Below, in pieces: positions 9,403 through 17,089 of a stretch of DNA of 64,000 nt (position 1 is the stretch's first letter; each line of letters starts with the position of its first letter). Position numbers and translations under genes: made by a program. Under the pieces are notes generated by a model. That model had not been told where the DNA came from, searched no databases, and saw only the letters and a list, made by a program, of their open reading frames with translations. The stretch lies in assembly GCF_017916255.1 (NCBI RefSeq), contig NZ_CP072827.1:3162001-3226000 (forward strand). Reading direction: 5' to 3'. The DNA comes from Streptomyces mobaraensis NBRC 13819 = DSM 40847. GTDB taxonomy: Bacteria > Actinomycetota > Actinomycetes > Streptomycetales > Streptomycetaceae.

Positions 9403-10857
9403 ATGACCAAGCATGCGTTGACCAATCGCGCGGCCCCGGCGGCGGTGTCCGGGCCGTCCGCCGGCATCGGCGGCCGGGCGTGGCTGCGGGCCGGCGTCGC
9501 GGTGGCGGCGGTGGGCTGGGGAGCCAACCAGTTCGCGCCGCTGCTGCTGCTGTACCGCTCGGAGTTGGGCCTGTCGGCCGCCACGGTGCAGGCCACGTTC
9601 GGGCTGTACGCCATCGGCCTGGTCCCCGGGCTGCTGCTCGGCGGCCCCGTGTCGGACCGGTACGGCCGCCGCCGGCTGATGCTGCCGGCGCTGTTCGTCT
9701 CGGTGCTGGCCAGCCTGCTGCTGATCGCGGGCGGTTCGCAGGAGGAACTGCTGTTCGCCGGCCGGCTGGTCTCCGGCGTCGCCAGCGGTGCCGCGTTCAG
9801 CTCCGGCACCGTCTGGATCAAGGAGCTGTCCCTCGCGGGCTCCACCCGGGAGGCCAACCCGGGCCCGCGCCGGGCGACGATCACCATGACCACCGGCTTC
9901 GCCGTGGGCCCCCTGGTGGCGGGCCTGCTCGCCCAGTGGGCGCCGTCGCCCATGACCGTCGCCTACCTGCCGCACCTGGCCCTGGCCCTGGTCTCCATCC
10001 CGCTGGTCTGGGGCGCGCCCGAGACCTGCGGCGGCTCGCGGGAGGGCAGCGTGTGGCGGCAGGTGCGGGTGCCCGCCGTGCGCGAACCGCGGTTCCGCAA
10101 CGTCGTGGCGCCGCTGGCCCCCTGGGTGTTCGGCTCCGCTTCGGTCGCCCTGGCCTACCTGCCCGGCCTGGTGAAGGACCGCGTCGGCGGCAACGCGCTC
10201 GTCTTCGGCGCCGTCGTCACCGCCCTGACCGGCTTCGCGGGCATCCTGGTGCAGCCGCTGGCGCGCCGGATGGACGATCCGCGGCGGCCGCGGCTGATCG
10301 CGTCCTCGATGGCGATCGTGGTGGCCGGCCTGCTGGTCTCGGCCGCCGCCGCGGAGACGCTCCAGCCGGCACTGGTGGTGCTGGCGGCGCTGGTGCTCGG
10401 CGCGGGGTACGGGTGCTGCCAGGTGTGCGGGCTGCTGGAGGTGCAGCGCATGGCCGGTCCGAAGGACCTGGCCGGGCTGACCGCCGTCTACCAGGCGCTC
10501 TCGTACATCGGTTTCGCCGCGCCGTTCGTCCTGGCGGCGCTGCAGGACTCCGTCCGGGCGAGCGTACTGCTGTGCTGCGCCGCCGGGTTGGCGGTGCTGA
10601 CGCTGGTGTACGTCACGCTGCGGGCGGCGCGTGGGGGTGGGCGCGGGGTGGCGACGGCCGCCGCCGGCGTCGGGGCAACTGCGGCTGGTGAGGCGCCGGT
10701 TGGGACGGAGGCCGTGGCGTCGGTCCCCGTCACGAGCGCCCCGGTTGCCCCGGAATCCCCTACCGCCCCGGCTACTTCGGCCGCTTCTTCTGCCGCTTCG
10801 TCCACCCCGGCCGGCCCGACGCCCGTCGCACCGCAGCCGGAGGACAGCCCGGCCTGA
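9403..10857 (+). CDS. MFS transporter (12-TM sugar/drug efflux type)
   Basis: A 484-residue polytopic protein with about twelve hydrophobic segments between residues 25 and 415. The loop 2-3 motif GGPVSDRYGRRRLMLP is MFS motif A. The last 70 residues are a hydrophilic Ala/Pro/Thr/Ser tail, likely disordered. The ATG 9403 is preceded by a GGGG ribosome site. It is divergent from a GlxA-type regulator across 70 bp and lies 1.2 kb before the hydrazine-type biosynthetic operon on the same strand, so export of that product is possible but unproven; a strong terminator at 11020-11051 separates the transcripts. Confidence 0.88.
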   Translation: MTKHALTNRAAPAAVSGPSAGIGGRAWLRAGVAVAAVGWGANQFAPLLLLYRSELGLSAATVQATFGLYAIGLVPGLLLGGPVSDRYGRRRLMLPALFVSVLASLLLIAGGSQEELLFAGRLVSGVASGAAFSSGTVWIKELSLAGSTREANPGPRRATITMTTGFAVGPLVAGLLAQWAPSPMTVAYLPHLALALVSIPLVWGAPETCGGSREGSVWRQVRVPAVREPRFRNVVAPLAPWVFGSASVALAYLPGLVKDRVGGNALVFGAVVTALTGFAGILVQPLARRMDDPRRPRLIASSMAIVVAGLLVSAAAAETLQPALVVLAALVLGAGYGCCQVCGLLEVQRMAGPKDLAGLTAVYQALSYIGFAAPFVLAALQDSVRASVLLCCAAGLAVLTLVYVTLRAARGGGRGVATAAAGVGATAAGEAPVGTEAVASVPVTSAPVAPESPTAPATSAASSAASSTPAGPTPVAPQPEDSPA

Positions 10858-11019
10858 CCCGATCGATTCCGGTCCCAGTCCGGTCAGATGCGATCGGATT
10901 CAGCCTGTTCCGATCCGCATGAATCCGGACCCACCCCCTCCAGCCGGCCGGGCCGGCGCCGGACGGGAACGCGAACCCCCGTCGCCCCCGTCCCGCCGAC
11001 CCGGCCTTCCGACCCCCGG

Positions 11020-11051
11020 CTCCTGTGCCCGCCACCCGGCGGGCACAGGAG
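11020..11051 (+). terminator. Strong hairpin terminator after the MFS gene
   Basis: A perfect 14-bp stem, CTCCTGTGCCCGCC with GGCGGGCACAGGAG, closes on a 4-nt loop and is followed by TTT. Flanking CCCCCGG and CCGGGGG extend the pairing after a TTT bulge. It should end transcription of the exporter before the biosynthetic operon. Confidence 0.85.
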
Positions 11052-12035
11052 TTTCCGGGGGCCTTTCATCCACACCGGAACGCACCCCCGGCCGTGCGCC
11101 ACGGTGGCCGATATCCATACGCTCCGCTTCCGTGTGGCGCGCACCACGTTTACATAGTTTCCTTACACACCGGATACCGGAATGCAGAATTCCAACCAGC
11201 ATTCCCGCAGGTGACGCCGGTGAATTCCAAATATGCGGACGTTAACGCCTGTTCAGGGTTGACCCTTCAAGCGCCTTCATGGAGGATTGGGATCGTCCTC
11301 AGGACAGAAGTTCACACGCGGACGGACGCGGTGGACGGCTCTCCGGCTTTCACGCCGGGAAGCCGGGAACCGTGCCAGCTACGGGGGGATTGATTATTGA
11401 GGCCTGACACGACGCGACCTCGGCCGGCAGGGCCGACGGCTTGCCGCCGCCCGTCCTGCCCCACTTCGGCGTCCGACGCGCGGTAGCGACCGCGGCGACG
11501 AGCAGCAGCGCGGCGATCATGGCCGCGGCCACGCCGCGAGCGCCGCCCGACGGGCGGACGGCCGCCCGGTTCCGTAGGGCACCCGTTCCGTAGGGCATCC
11601 CCGTTCGGCAGGGCCTCCCGGCTCCCGGGAGACCGTCCGCACGCCATCGCGCATCGCATGGCACCGCGACGACGCCGCCCGGCCCCACCTCACCATCACC
11701 CCACCCCCACCTTTCACCGGCTCCGGCGAAGTGCGCTTTCTGCTGCCCGCCACCGGATTCCCGATCGACGGCCACCGGCCGCCTCGACGGCGACACTCCC
11801 ACCCACACCCTCTTCCCGGATACACCGCTATACCGCGGAGTTTATCCGCGGCTTACCCAGCCTGCGCCACCACGGATTACCGAGGATTTCACCGGAGCCT
11901 CCCCCAGGCTTTCCCGGTGCTTTCCGGCGCCCCTTTGCCGGCAGCACCCCGGACGGCATCCCTCGGCATTCCGGCGCGCCCGTCGCCGCCCGCGCACACC
12001 AGGGCGGCCCGCCACCAGGAAAGGGATTCCCCATC
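11052..12035 (+). promoter_or_regulatory. Long non-coding leader of the biosynthetic operon with a candidate promoter
   Basis: About 980 bp with no convincing gene. From 11140 to 11300 it is unusually AT-rich for this genome. TTGACC (11259-11264), 17 bp, then GAGGAT (11282-11287) is a plausible housekeeping promoter. At 11569-11614 three near-copies of GTTCCGTAGGGCA recur with 16- and 18-bp spacing. The remainder is GC-rich without clear codon bias. Regulation of the cupin operon probably resides here; the promoter call is sequence pattern only. Confidence 0.35.
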
Positions 12036-12428
12036 ATGTACGTACGCACCACGGCCGAGGACGGCTATGTGCGCAAGAACAACATCGACGTCCGCCAGCT
12101 CTACCCGTGGGACGGCGTCGTCGTGCCGCCGTGGAACAGCACCCTGTGCAGCGTCCACCCGCACGAGTCCAGCACCAAGCACCAGCACGCCACGGACGAG
12201 ACGTTCATCTTCACGGGCGGCTCCGGCACGGTCCGGGTGGGCGACGAGCAGCGCGACGTCACCGTGGGCGACGTGATCTACATCCCGCACGGCAACGACC
12301 ACGTCGTCACCAACACCAGCGACGACACCCTGCTCACCTTCGTCAGCATCTACTGGCCGCAGCCCACCGGGCAGCCCACCCCCGAGCCCCAGGCCCAGGC
12401 CCAGACTCAGGAGCCGGCCCGTGGCTGA
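12036..12428 (+). CDS. Zinc cupin, putative N-N bond-forming subunit
   Basis: A 130-residue single cupin. Metal ligands fit the cupin motifs: H49-x-H51-x3-E55 in KHQHATDE, and His89 in GDVIYIPHGNDHVV. In known hydrazine biosynthesis (for example Spb40 in the s56-p1 pathway) a zinc cupin domain fused to a MetRS-like domain rearranges an ester of N6-hydroxylysine and an amino acid into the N-N product. Here the cupin is a free-standing protein ending in a 20-residue Pro/Gln-rich tail that looks like the linker of a fusion, and its stop overlaps the start of the MetRS-like gene by 8 nt. Start ATG 12036 follows AGGAAAGGG. It is the first gene of the operon. Confidence 0.85.
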   Translation: MYVRTTAEDGYVRKNNIDVRQLYPWDGVVVPPWNSTLCSVHPHESSTKHQHATDETFIFTGGSGTVRVGDEQRDVTVGDVIYIPHGNDHVVTNTSDDTLLTFVSIYWPQPTGQPTPEPQAQAQTQEPARG

Positions 12429-13980
12429 GCGAGCGGACGGCGCCGTGCGCCGCGTCAACGTCAGCTTCTCCCCGCCCACGCCCAACGGGGACTTACACCT
12501 CGGCCACCTCGCCGGCCCGGTGCTGGGCAGCGACGTCTGCGCGCGCTCCCAGAAGATCCTGGGCAACGACGTGGTGTACGCGTGCAGCACCGACGACAAC
12601 CAGACCTACGTGGTCACCACCGCCCAGCGGGTGGGCGTGACCCCCGAGGAACTGATCCGGCAGGCCCTGGACAGCACCCGGCGGTCCCTGGAGCTCGCGG
12701 GTGTCGAGGTCGACCTCTACGAACGGCCCGACGAGCGCTACACGACGTTCGTCCGCGACTTCTTCACCCACCTGTGGAAGCACGGCGCCTTCGACCGGCG
12801 CGAGGTGCACCTCCCGTACGACGCCGAGGCGGACGAGTACCGCGCCGAGGCGTTCGTCACCGGCCGCTGCCCGACCTGCCTGGCCCACGCCCGGGCGGGC
12901 GTCTGCGAGGCCTGCGGCCTGTACAACCTGCCGGGCGCCCTGCTCGCGAGCGACGCCGAGACCGCGCTGCCGACCCGCCCGGTCTCCATCTGGGTACTCG
13001 ACCTGGAGCGCTACCGCTCCCTCCTCACCCACTGGTACCGGGTCTCCGACGTCCCGCTCCGGCCCGACCTCCAGAAGGTCGTCGACCTGACGCTCGCCGG
13101 ACGGCTGCCGTACATCCCCATCACCTACCCCTCCACCTGGGGCATCCAGGTGGACTGGGACGGTCCGGACGCGCCCCCGCAGGCGATCAACGCCTGGCCG
13201 GAGATCTACGTCGGCCACCTCCACTGGCCGCAGCGCGTCCGCGAGCGCGGCCGGGCCGGCTGCGACGAGTTCGTCCAGTTCATCGGGATCGACAACGGCT
13301 TCTACAACGCCTTCGTCTACGTCGCGCTCAAGCTGCTGGCGGTCCGGCACGGGCTCCCCGTCGAGCTCCCCGTCACCCGCACCCTCACCAACCAGTACTA
13401 CCTGCTGGAGGGACGCAAGTTCTCCACCAGCAAGGGCGACGTGCTGTGGGCGGGCGAGTACCTGGAGAAGGCCGGCCGGGACCGCGCCCGCTTCGTCCTG
13501 GCACTGACCAGCCCGGAGCTCCAGCAGTCCGAGTTCACCGAGCAGGTGGCCGAGGGCACGCTCAGCGCCCGCTTCGACACCCCGCTCGCCACCATCGCGC
13601 GGACGCTCGGCGAGAAGCTGGCCGGCCGGAGCGTCGACGCCCCGCCGTCCGCCTGGTGGGCCGCCGCCATCGAGGCGTCCCGGCGGCGGTTCGAGGCCGC
13701 GTACACCCTGGAGACCTTCAGCATCCGCAAGGCCGCCGAGGCGCTCGCCCTCCACCTGGAGGTCCTGGCCCTGCGGGCCGGGCAGGTCCGGGCCGACGAC
13801 GCGAGCGACGTCTCCGGCGCCCTCCTGTTCCTGTGGACGCTGCGCACGCTCGCCTGGCCGGTCACCCCCGACCTGGCCGGGGCCGTGGCCGCGGCGTTCG
13901 GCGCCGACGCCACCGGCATCCCGCTGCTGCGGGACGCCGCCGAGCCGCCGGCCGGGGAGTTCCGCGCGCTGTCCGTGTGA
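12421..13980 (+). CDS. Methionyl-tRNA-synthetase-like amino acid-activating enzyme of hydrazine biosynthesis
   Basis: A 519-residue class I synthetase homologue. HLGH (residues 26-29) and KFSTSK (333-338) are the HIGH and KMSKS adenylation motifs. A zinc knuckle is formed by C150-x2-C153 and C162-x2-C165, and a helical C-terminal region corresponds to the MetRS anticodon-binding bundle. In the cupin/MetRS-like family this domain activates an amino acid as the adenylate and esterifies the hydroxylamine of N6-hydroxylysine; it does not serve translation. The GTG start has CAGGAG 7 nt upstream inside the cupin gene, so the two are translationally coupled. Linkage to cupin, PanD and an N-hydroxylase argues against a spare housekeeping synthetase. 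Confidence 0.9.
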   Translation: MAERADGAVRRVNVSFSPPTPNGDLHLGHLAGPVLGSDVCARSQKILGNDVVYACSTDDNQTYVVTTAQRVGVTPEELIRQALDSTRRSLELAGVEVDLYERPDERYTTFVRDFFTHLWKHGAFDRREVHLPYDAEADEYRAEAFVTGRCPTCLAHARAGVCEACGLYNLPGALLASDAETALPTRPVSIWVLDLERYRSLLTHWYRVSDVPLRPDLQKVVDLTLAGRLPYIPITYPSTWGIQVDWDGPDAPPQAINAWPEIYVGHLHWPQRVRERGRAGCDEFVQFIGIDNGFYNAFVYVALKLLAVRHGLPVELPVTRTLTNQYYLLEGRKFSTSKGDVLWAGEYLEKAGRDRARFVLALTSPELQQSEFTEQVAEGTLSARFDTPLATIARTLGEKLAGRSVDAPPSAWWAAAIEASRRRFEAAYTLETFSIRKAAEALALHLEVLALRAGQVRADDASDVSGALLFLWTLRTLAWPVTPDLAGAVAAAFGADATGIPLLRDAAEPPAGEFRALSV

Positions 13981-14081
13981 CGACGGCCCGCGCGTCCCCT
14001 GGCACCGCCTCCGCACACATCGTTCGACCTCCTTAAGAAGCGCTCGACTTCACCACCTCACTCACCAAGGAGAACGTCATC

Positions 14082-14444
14082 ATGCTGCGCACCTTCATGC
14101 GTTCGAAGATCCACCGCGCCACCATCACCGACAGCAACCTCAACTACGTCGGTTCGATCACCATCTCGCCGGAGCTGCTCGACGCCGCCGACATCGGCGT
14201 CCACGAGCTGGTCCACGTCGTCAACATCAACAACGGCGCGCGCTTCGAGACGTACACCATCCTGGGCGCCCCGGGTGCCAACGAGGTCATCGTCAACGGC
14301 GCCGCCGCCCGCCTGGTGCAGCCCGCCGACAAGGTGATCATCATCGCCTACGGCCAGCTCACCGACGAAGAGGTGGCCGAGCACAAGCCGCGCGTCGTGC
14401 ACGTGGACGAGAGCAACAAGATCCTCGAGACGGTCACGGTATGA
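14082..14444 (+). CDS. panD: Pyruvoyl-dependent L-aspartate 1-decarboxylase
   Basis: A 120-residue proenzyme. The self-cleavage site is G24-S25 in YVGSIT, where Ser25 becomes the pyruvoyl group. The catalytic set known from the E. coli and Mycobacterium enzymes is all present: K9, H11, Y22, R54, T57, Y58 and N72. It should decarboxylate aspartate to beta-alanine. No panB or panC lies near; instead it sits between the MetRS-like gene and the N-hydroxylase, suggesting it makes beta-alanine (or a decarboxylated hydrazino acid) for this pathway rather than for pantothenate. AAGGAG (14067-14072) precedes the ATG. A 101-bp gap separates it from the previous gene. Confidence 0.93.
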   Translation: MLRTFMRSKIHRATITDSNLNYVGSITISPELLDAADIGVHELVHVVNINNGARFETYTILGAPGANEVIVNGAAARLVQPADKVIIIAYGQLTDEEVAEHKPRVVHVDESNKILETVTV

Positions 14445-14522
14445 GCCGCGCGCGCCGCTTCCCCCTCTCCGCACGGCGCCTCGCCGGCGCGTTACGTACG
14501 ACCTGACCAGAAGGTACGAGCC

Positions 14523-15965
14523 ATGACGGAGCACGAGATCCATTCGGTGCTGGGCATCGGTTTCGGCCCGGCCAACCTGTCCCTCGCCGTGACCCTGGAG
14601 GAACTCGGCTACACCGGCCGGTCCCGGTTCGTCGAACGGGCCGCGGACTTCCAGTGGCAGGACGAGCAGCTGATCGACGGCGCGGACATCCAGAACAACC
14701 CGTTCCGCGACCTGACCATGCCGCGCAACACCGGCAGCGCCTACACCTTCGTCAACTACCTCGCCTCACAGGGCCGGTTGACCGACTACCTGCACCTGAA
14801 CGCCAAGTTCCCGCTGCGCCGCGAGTACGCCGGCTACCTGCGCTGGGTCGCCGACTCCTTCCGCGACGCGGTCGACTACGGGCGGTCGGCGACCCGGCTG
14901 ACCGTGGCCGACACGGCGGACGGCGAGGTGTTCCGGCTGGAGACCGACGACGGCCGGGAGTACCTGGGCGAGACGGTCGTCATCGGCACCGGCCGCTCAC
15001 CGCGGATCCCCCCGGTGTTCCGCCGGAGCCTGGGGCCGACGGTCTTCCACGCCACCCGCTACCTGAGTTCGCTCCGCCGGCTGCGCGGGCGCGCCCTGCG
15101 GGTCGCGGTCGTCGGCGGCAGCCAGAGCGCCATCGAGATCGTCCTCGACCTGCTCGGCCGGGACGACGTCGCGCAGGTGGTGTCCGTCCAGCGGGGCATC
15201 GGCTTCCGGCTGAAGGACACCAGCCCGTACAGCCGCCGCGTCTTCCTGCCGGAGTTCATCGACTACTTCTATCCGCTCCCCGCCGAGACCAAGCGGCGGA
15301 TCCGCGCGGAGCTGCGGTCGATCAACTACGCGGCGTGCGACCAGGACGTCATCGACCGGCTGGCGACCGTCCAGCACGAGTACGCGCTGAAGGGCTCCGA
15401 CCGGCTGCGGCTGATGCCGTTCTCCGAGGTGTCCGAGGTGGCCCCGCACGGAAGCGGCGGCGTGCACCGGCTCGTCGTCCGCGACGTCAACAACGACACG
15501 CGCAGCGTGTACGACGCCGACGTCGTCGTCCTGGCGACGGGCTTCCGGGACTTCGGCCTCGGCCCCGACGACGAGCCCTACCACCCGCTGCTGGCGGACG
15601 TGGCCGACCGGCTCGCGCTGACCGAGGAGGGCATCCCCGCCGTGGCCCGCGACTACTCGGTCCCGGTCGCCCGGCGCGCGTACGGCTCACGGCCGCTGCG
15701 CCTCTACCTCAACGGGCTGTGCGAGGCGAGCCACGGCATGGGCGACGCGGGGGCGCTGGCGGTGCTCTCCGCGCGGTCCACGGACATCGCGGAATCGCTG
15801 ATGCCGGAGCCGGAGGGGGTGTTGGGGCCGGACGGGGTCCTGGGTTCGGACCGGGCGCTTCAGCCGGACCGGACGCCGGACCGGGTGCTGGGGTCGGGCG
15901 CGCTCGTCCCGGACCACGGCATCGGGGACATCGGGGACCTCGTCGTTGACGAGGCCCTCCGGTGA
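14523..15965 (+). CDS. Lysine/ornithine N-monooxygenase family flavoenzyme
   Basis: A 480-residue flavin N-hydroxylase. The FAD motif GIGFGPANLSLA spans residues 11-22, the substrate-site motif QNNPFRDLTMPRNTGSAYTF follows, the NADPH-binding VVGGSQSAIE lies near 195-205 and the family ATGF motif near 338. These enzymes hydroxylate the side-chain amine of lysine or ornithine; N6-hydroxylysine is the obligatory partner in cupin/MetRS hydrazine formation (Spb38-type step), so lysine is the more likely substrate. The final 55 residues are an added acidic, repetitive tail (GVLGPDGVLGSD and similar). Its stop overlaps the next start (GTGA). Confidence 0.9.
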   Translation: MTEHEIHSVLGIGFGPANLSLAVTLEELGYTGRSRFVERAADFQWQDEQLIDGADIQNNPFRDLTMPRNTGSAYTFVNYLASQGRLTDYLHLNAKFPLRREYAGYLRWVADSFRDAVDYGRSATRLTVADTADGEVFRLETDDGREYLGETVVIGTGRSPRIPPVFRRSLGPTVFHATRYLSSLRRLRGRALRVAVVGGSQSAIEIVLDLLGRDDVAQVVSVQRGIGFRLKDTSPYSRRVFLPEFIDYFYPLPAETKRRIRAELRSINYAACDQDVIDRLATVQHEYALKGSDRLRLMPFSEVSEVAPHGSGGVHRLVVRDVNNDTRSVYDADVVVLATGFRDFGLGPDDEPYHPLLADVADRLALTEEGIPAVARDYSVPVARRAYGSRPLRLYLNGLCEASHGMGDAGALAVLSARSTDIAESLMPEPEGVLGPDGVLGSDRALQPDRTPDRVLGSGALVPDHGIGDIGDLVVDEALR

Positions 15966-17089
15966 CGACTCCCGTCACCGCCACCGGTGGACGCGCCACC
16001 ACGGACGCCACCGCCGACGTCGCCGTGGTCGGCGCCGGCGTCATCGGCCTGGCCACCGCCGAACGCCTCACCGCCCGGGGCCACTCCGTGATCGTCATCG
16101 ACGACCGCGGCGTGGCGGGCGGCGTCACCGGCGCGTCCGGCGGACTGGTCCGGGCGCTCGATCCGGCGTCGGCCGGCGTCGACGCCCCCTCCGCCGCTTC
16201 GGAATGGGCGGCGGAGGGCCTCGGACGCTACCTGCGGCGGGGCGGCCACGGCCGCTGGCCGGCCGTCCGGGAGCACGGCAGCCTCACCCTGTTCGCCGCG
16301 GACGCCGCCGGGCGGGCCGCGGCGGGCGCCGAACGGGTACGGGCCGCCGGCTTCCCGGCGGAGGTCCTCGACGCGCGGGAGATCGCCGCGGCCTTCCCCG
16401 GCCTGGCCCCGCCCGAGGGGATGATCGGCGTCCACGAACCCCGCGCCGGCTGGCTGCCGGCGCGGGCCGTGGCCGAGGCGATGCTCCGGGACGCGGACAC
16501 GGTCACCGTGCTCCGCGCCCGGGCGCTGGAGATCACCACCGCGCGGGCCCGGGTGACCGGCGTCCGCACCACCGACGGCTTCGTCGCGGCCGGGGCCGTG
16601 CTGCTGGCCGCGGGGGTCGGCAGCACCGCCCTGGCCCGTACGGCGGGCGTCGAACTCCCGCTGCGCACCCGGTCCGTGAGCTTCTGCGTCTTCGCGCCGC
16701 GCGTTCCCGTCCCGGGCGTGCTCCCGGCCGTGCTCGACACCACGACCGGCGGCTGGCTGCGCCGCTGGGACGACGGCTCCGCCGTGCTGGCCGGGGTGCC
16801 GTCCCGGGAGTGCGACGTGCCGCCGGTGATCACCCAGGGCGTGCCGGACACGGAGGCGAAGCGCGTCCGCGAGGTCGCGCGGTACCGCTGCCCCGCGCTC
16901 GGCGACGCGGACGTCGTCGGCGGCGTCACCGCCTTCGACGCCCTGGCGCCGGAGGGCGAGGGCGCGGTGACGGTCTGGCCGGAGCCGCGGGGTCTGGTCA
17001 CGGCGGTCGGCTGGAACGGCGGCGGCTTCAAGAAGGCGCCCGCGGCCGGGCGGTACGCGGCGGATCGGATCGGGGAGGTGATCGCGTGA
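15962..17089 (+). CDS. DAO/glycine-oxidase-like FAD-dependent oxidoreductase
   Basis: A 375-residue flavoenzyme with the Rossmann FAD motif VVGAGVIGLATAERL from about residue 22 and the DAO-family C-terminal ending VTAVGWNGGGFKKAPAAGRYAAD. In hydrazine pathways the homologous enzyme (Spb39 in s56-p1) oxidises the N6-substituted lysine adduct so that hydrolysis frees the hydrazino acid and leaves 2-aminoadipate semialdehyde. That role fits here because the gene directly follows the N-hydroxylase with a 4-nt GTGA overlap. The specific substrate is inferred from context. It overlaps the next start in the same way. Confidence 0.87.
   Translation: MTTPVTATGGRATTDATADVAVVGAGVIGLATAERLTARGHSVIVIDDRGVAGGVTGASGGLVRALDPASAGVDAPSAASEWAAEGLGRYLRRGGHGRWPAVREHGSLTLFAADAAGRAAAGAERVRAAGFPAEVLDAREIAAAFPGLAPPEGMIGVHEPRAGWLPARAVAEAMLRDADTVTVLRARALEITTARARVTGVRTTDGFVAAGAVLLAAGVGSTALARTAGVELPLRTRSVSFCVFAPRVPVPGVLPAVLDTTTGGWLRRWDDGSAVLAGVPSRECDVPPVITQGVPDTEAKRVREVARYRCPALGDADVVGGVTAFDALAPEGEGAVTVWPEPRGLVTAVGWNGGGFKKAPAAGRYAADRIGEVIA

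Noticed and set aside
9403..10857. Definite assignment of this MFS gene to the hydrazine operon
   Set aside because: A strong terminator and 1.2 kb separate them and a GlxA-type regulator is divergent; kept only as a possibility.
11350..11808. Minus-strand ORF with a short hydrophobic stretch
   Set aside because: Codon use is poor, it covers direct repeats and no ribosome site fits.
12421..13980. Housekeeping methionyl-tRNA synthetase
   Set aside because: Coupling to a cupin gene and the N-hydroxylase/DAO context match the N-N synthetase family; KMSKS is KFSTSK. A spare tRNA synthetase remains formally possible.
12493..14016. Long antisense ORF over the MetRS-like gene
   Set aside because: Open only because of third-position GC bias of the real gene.
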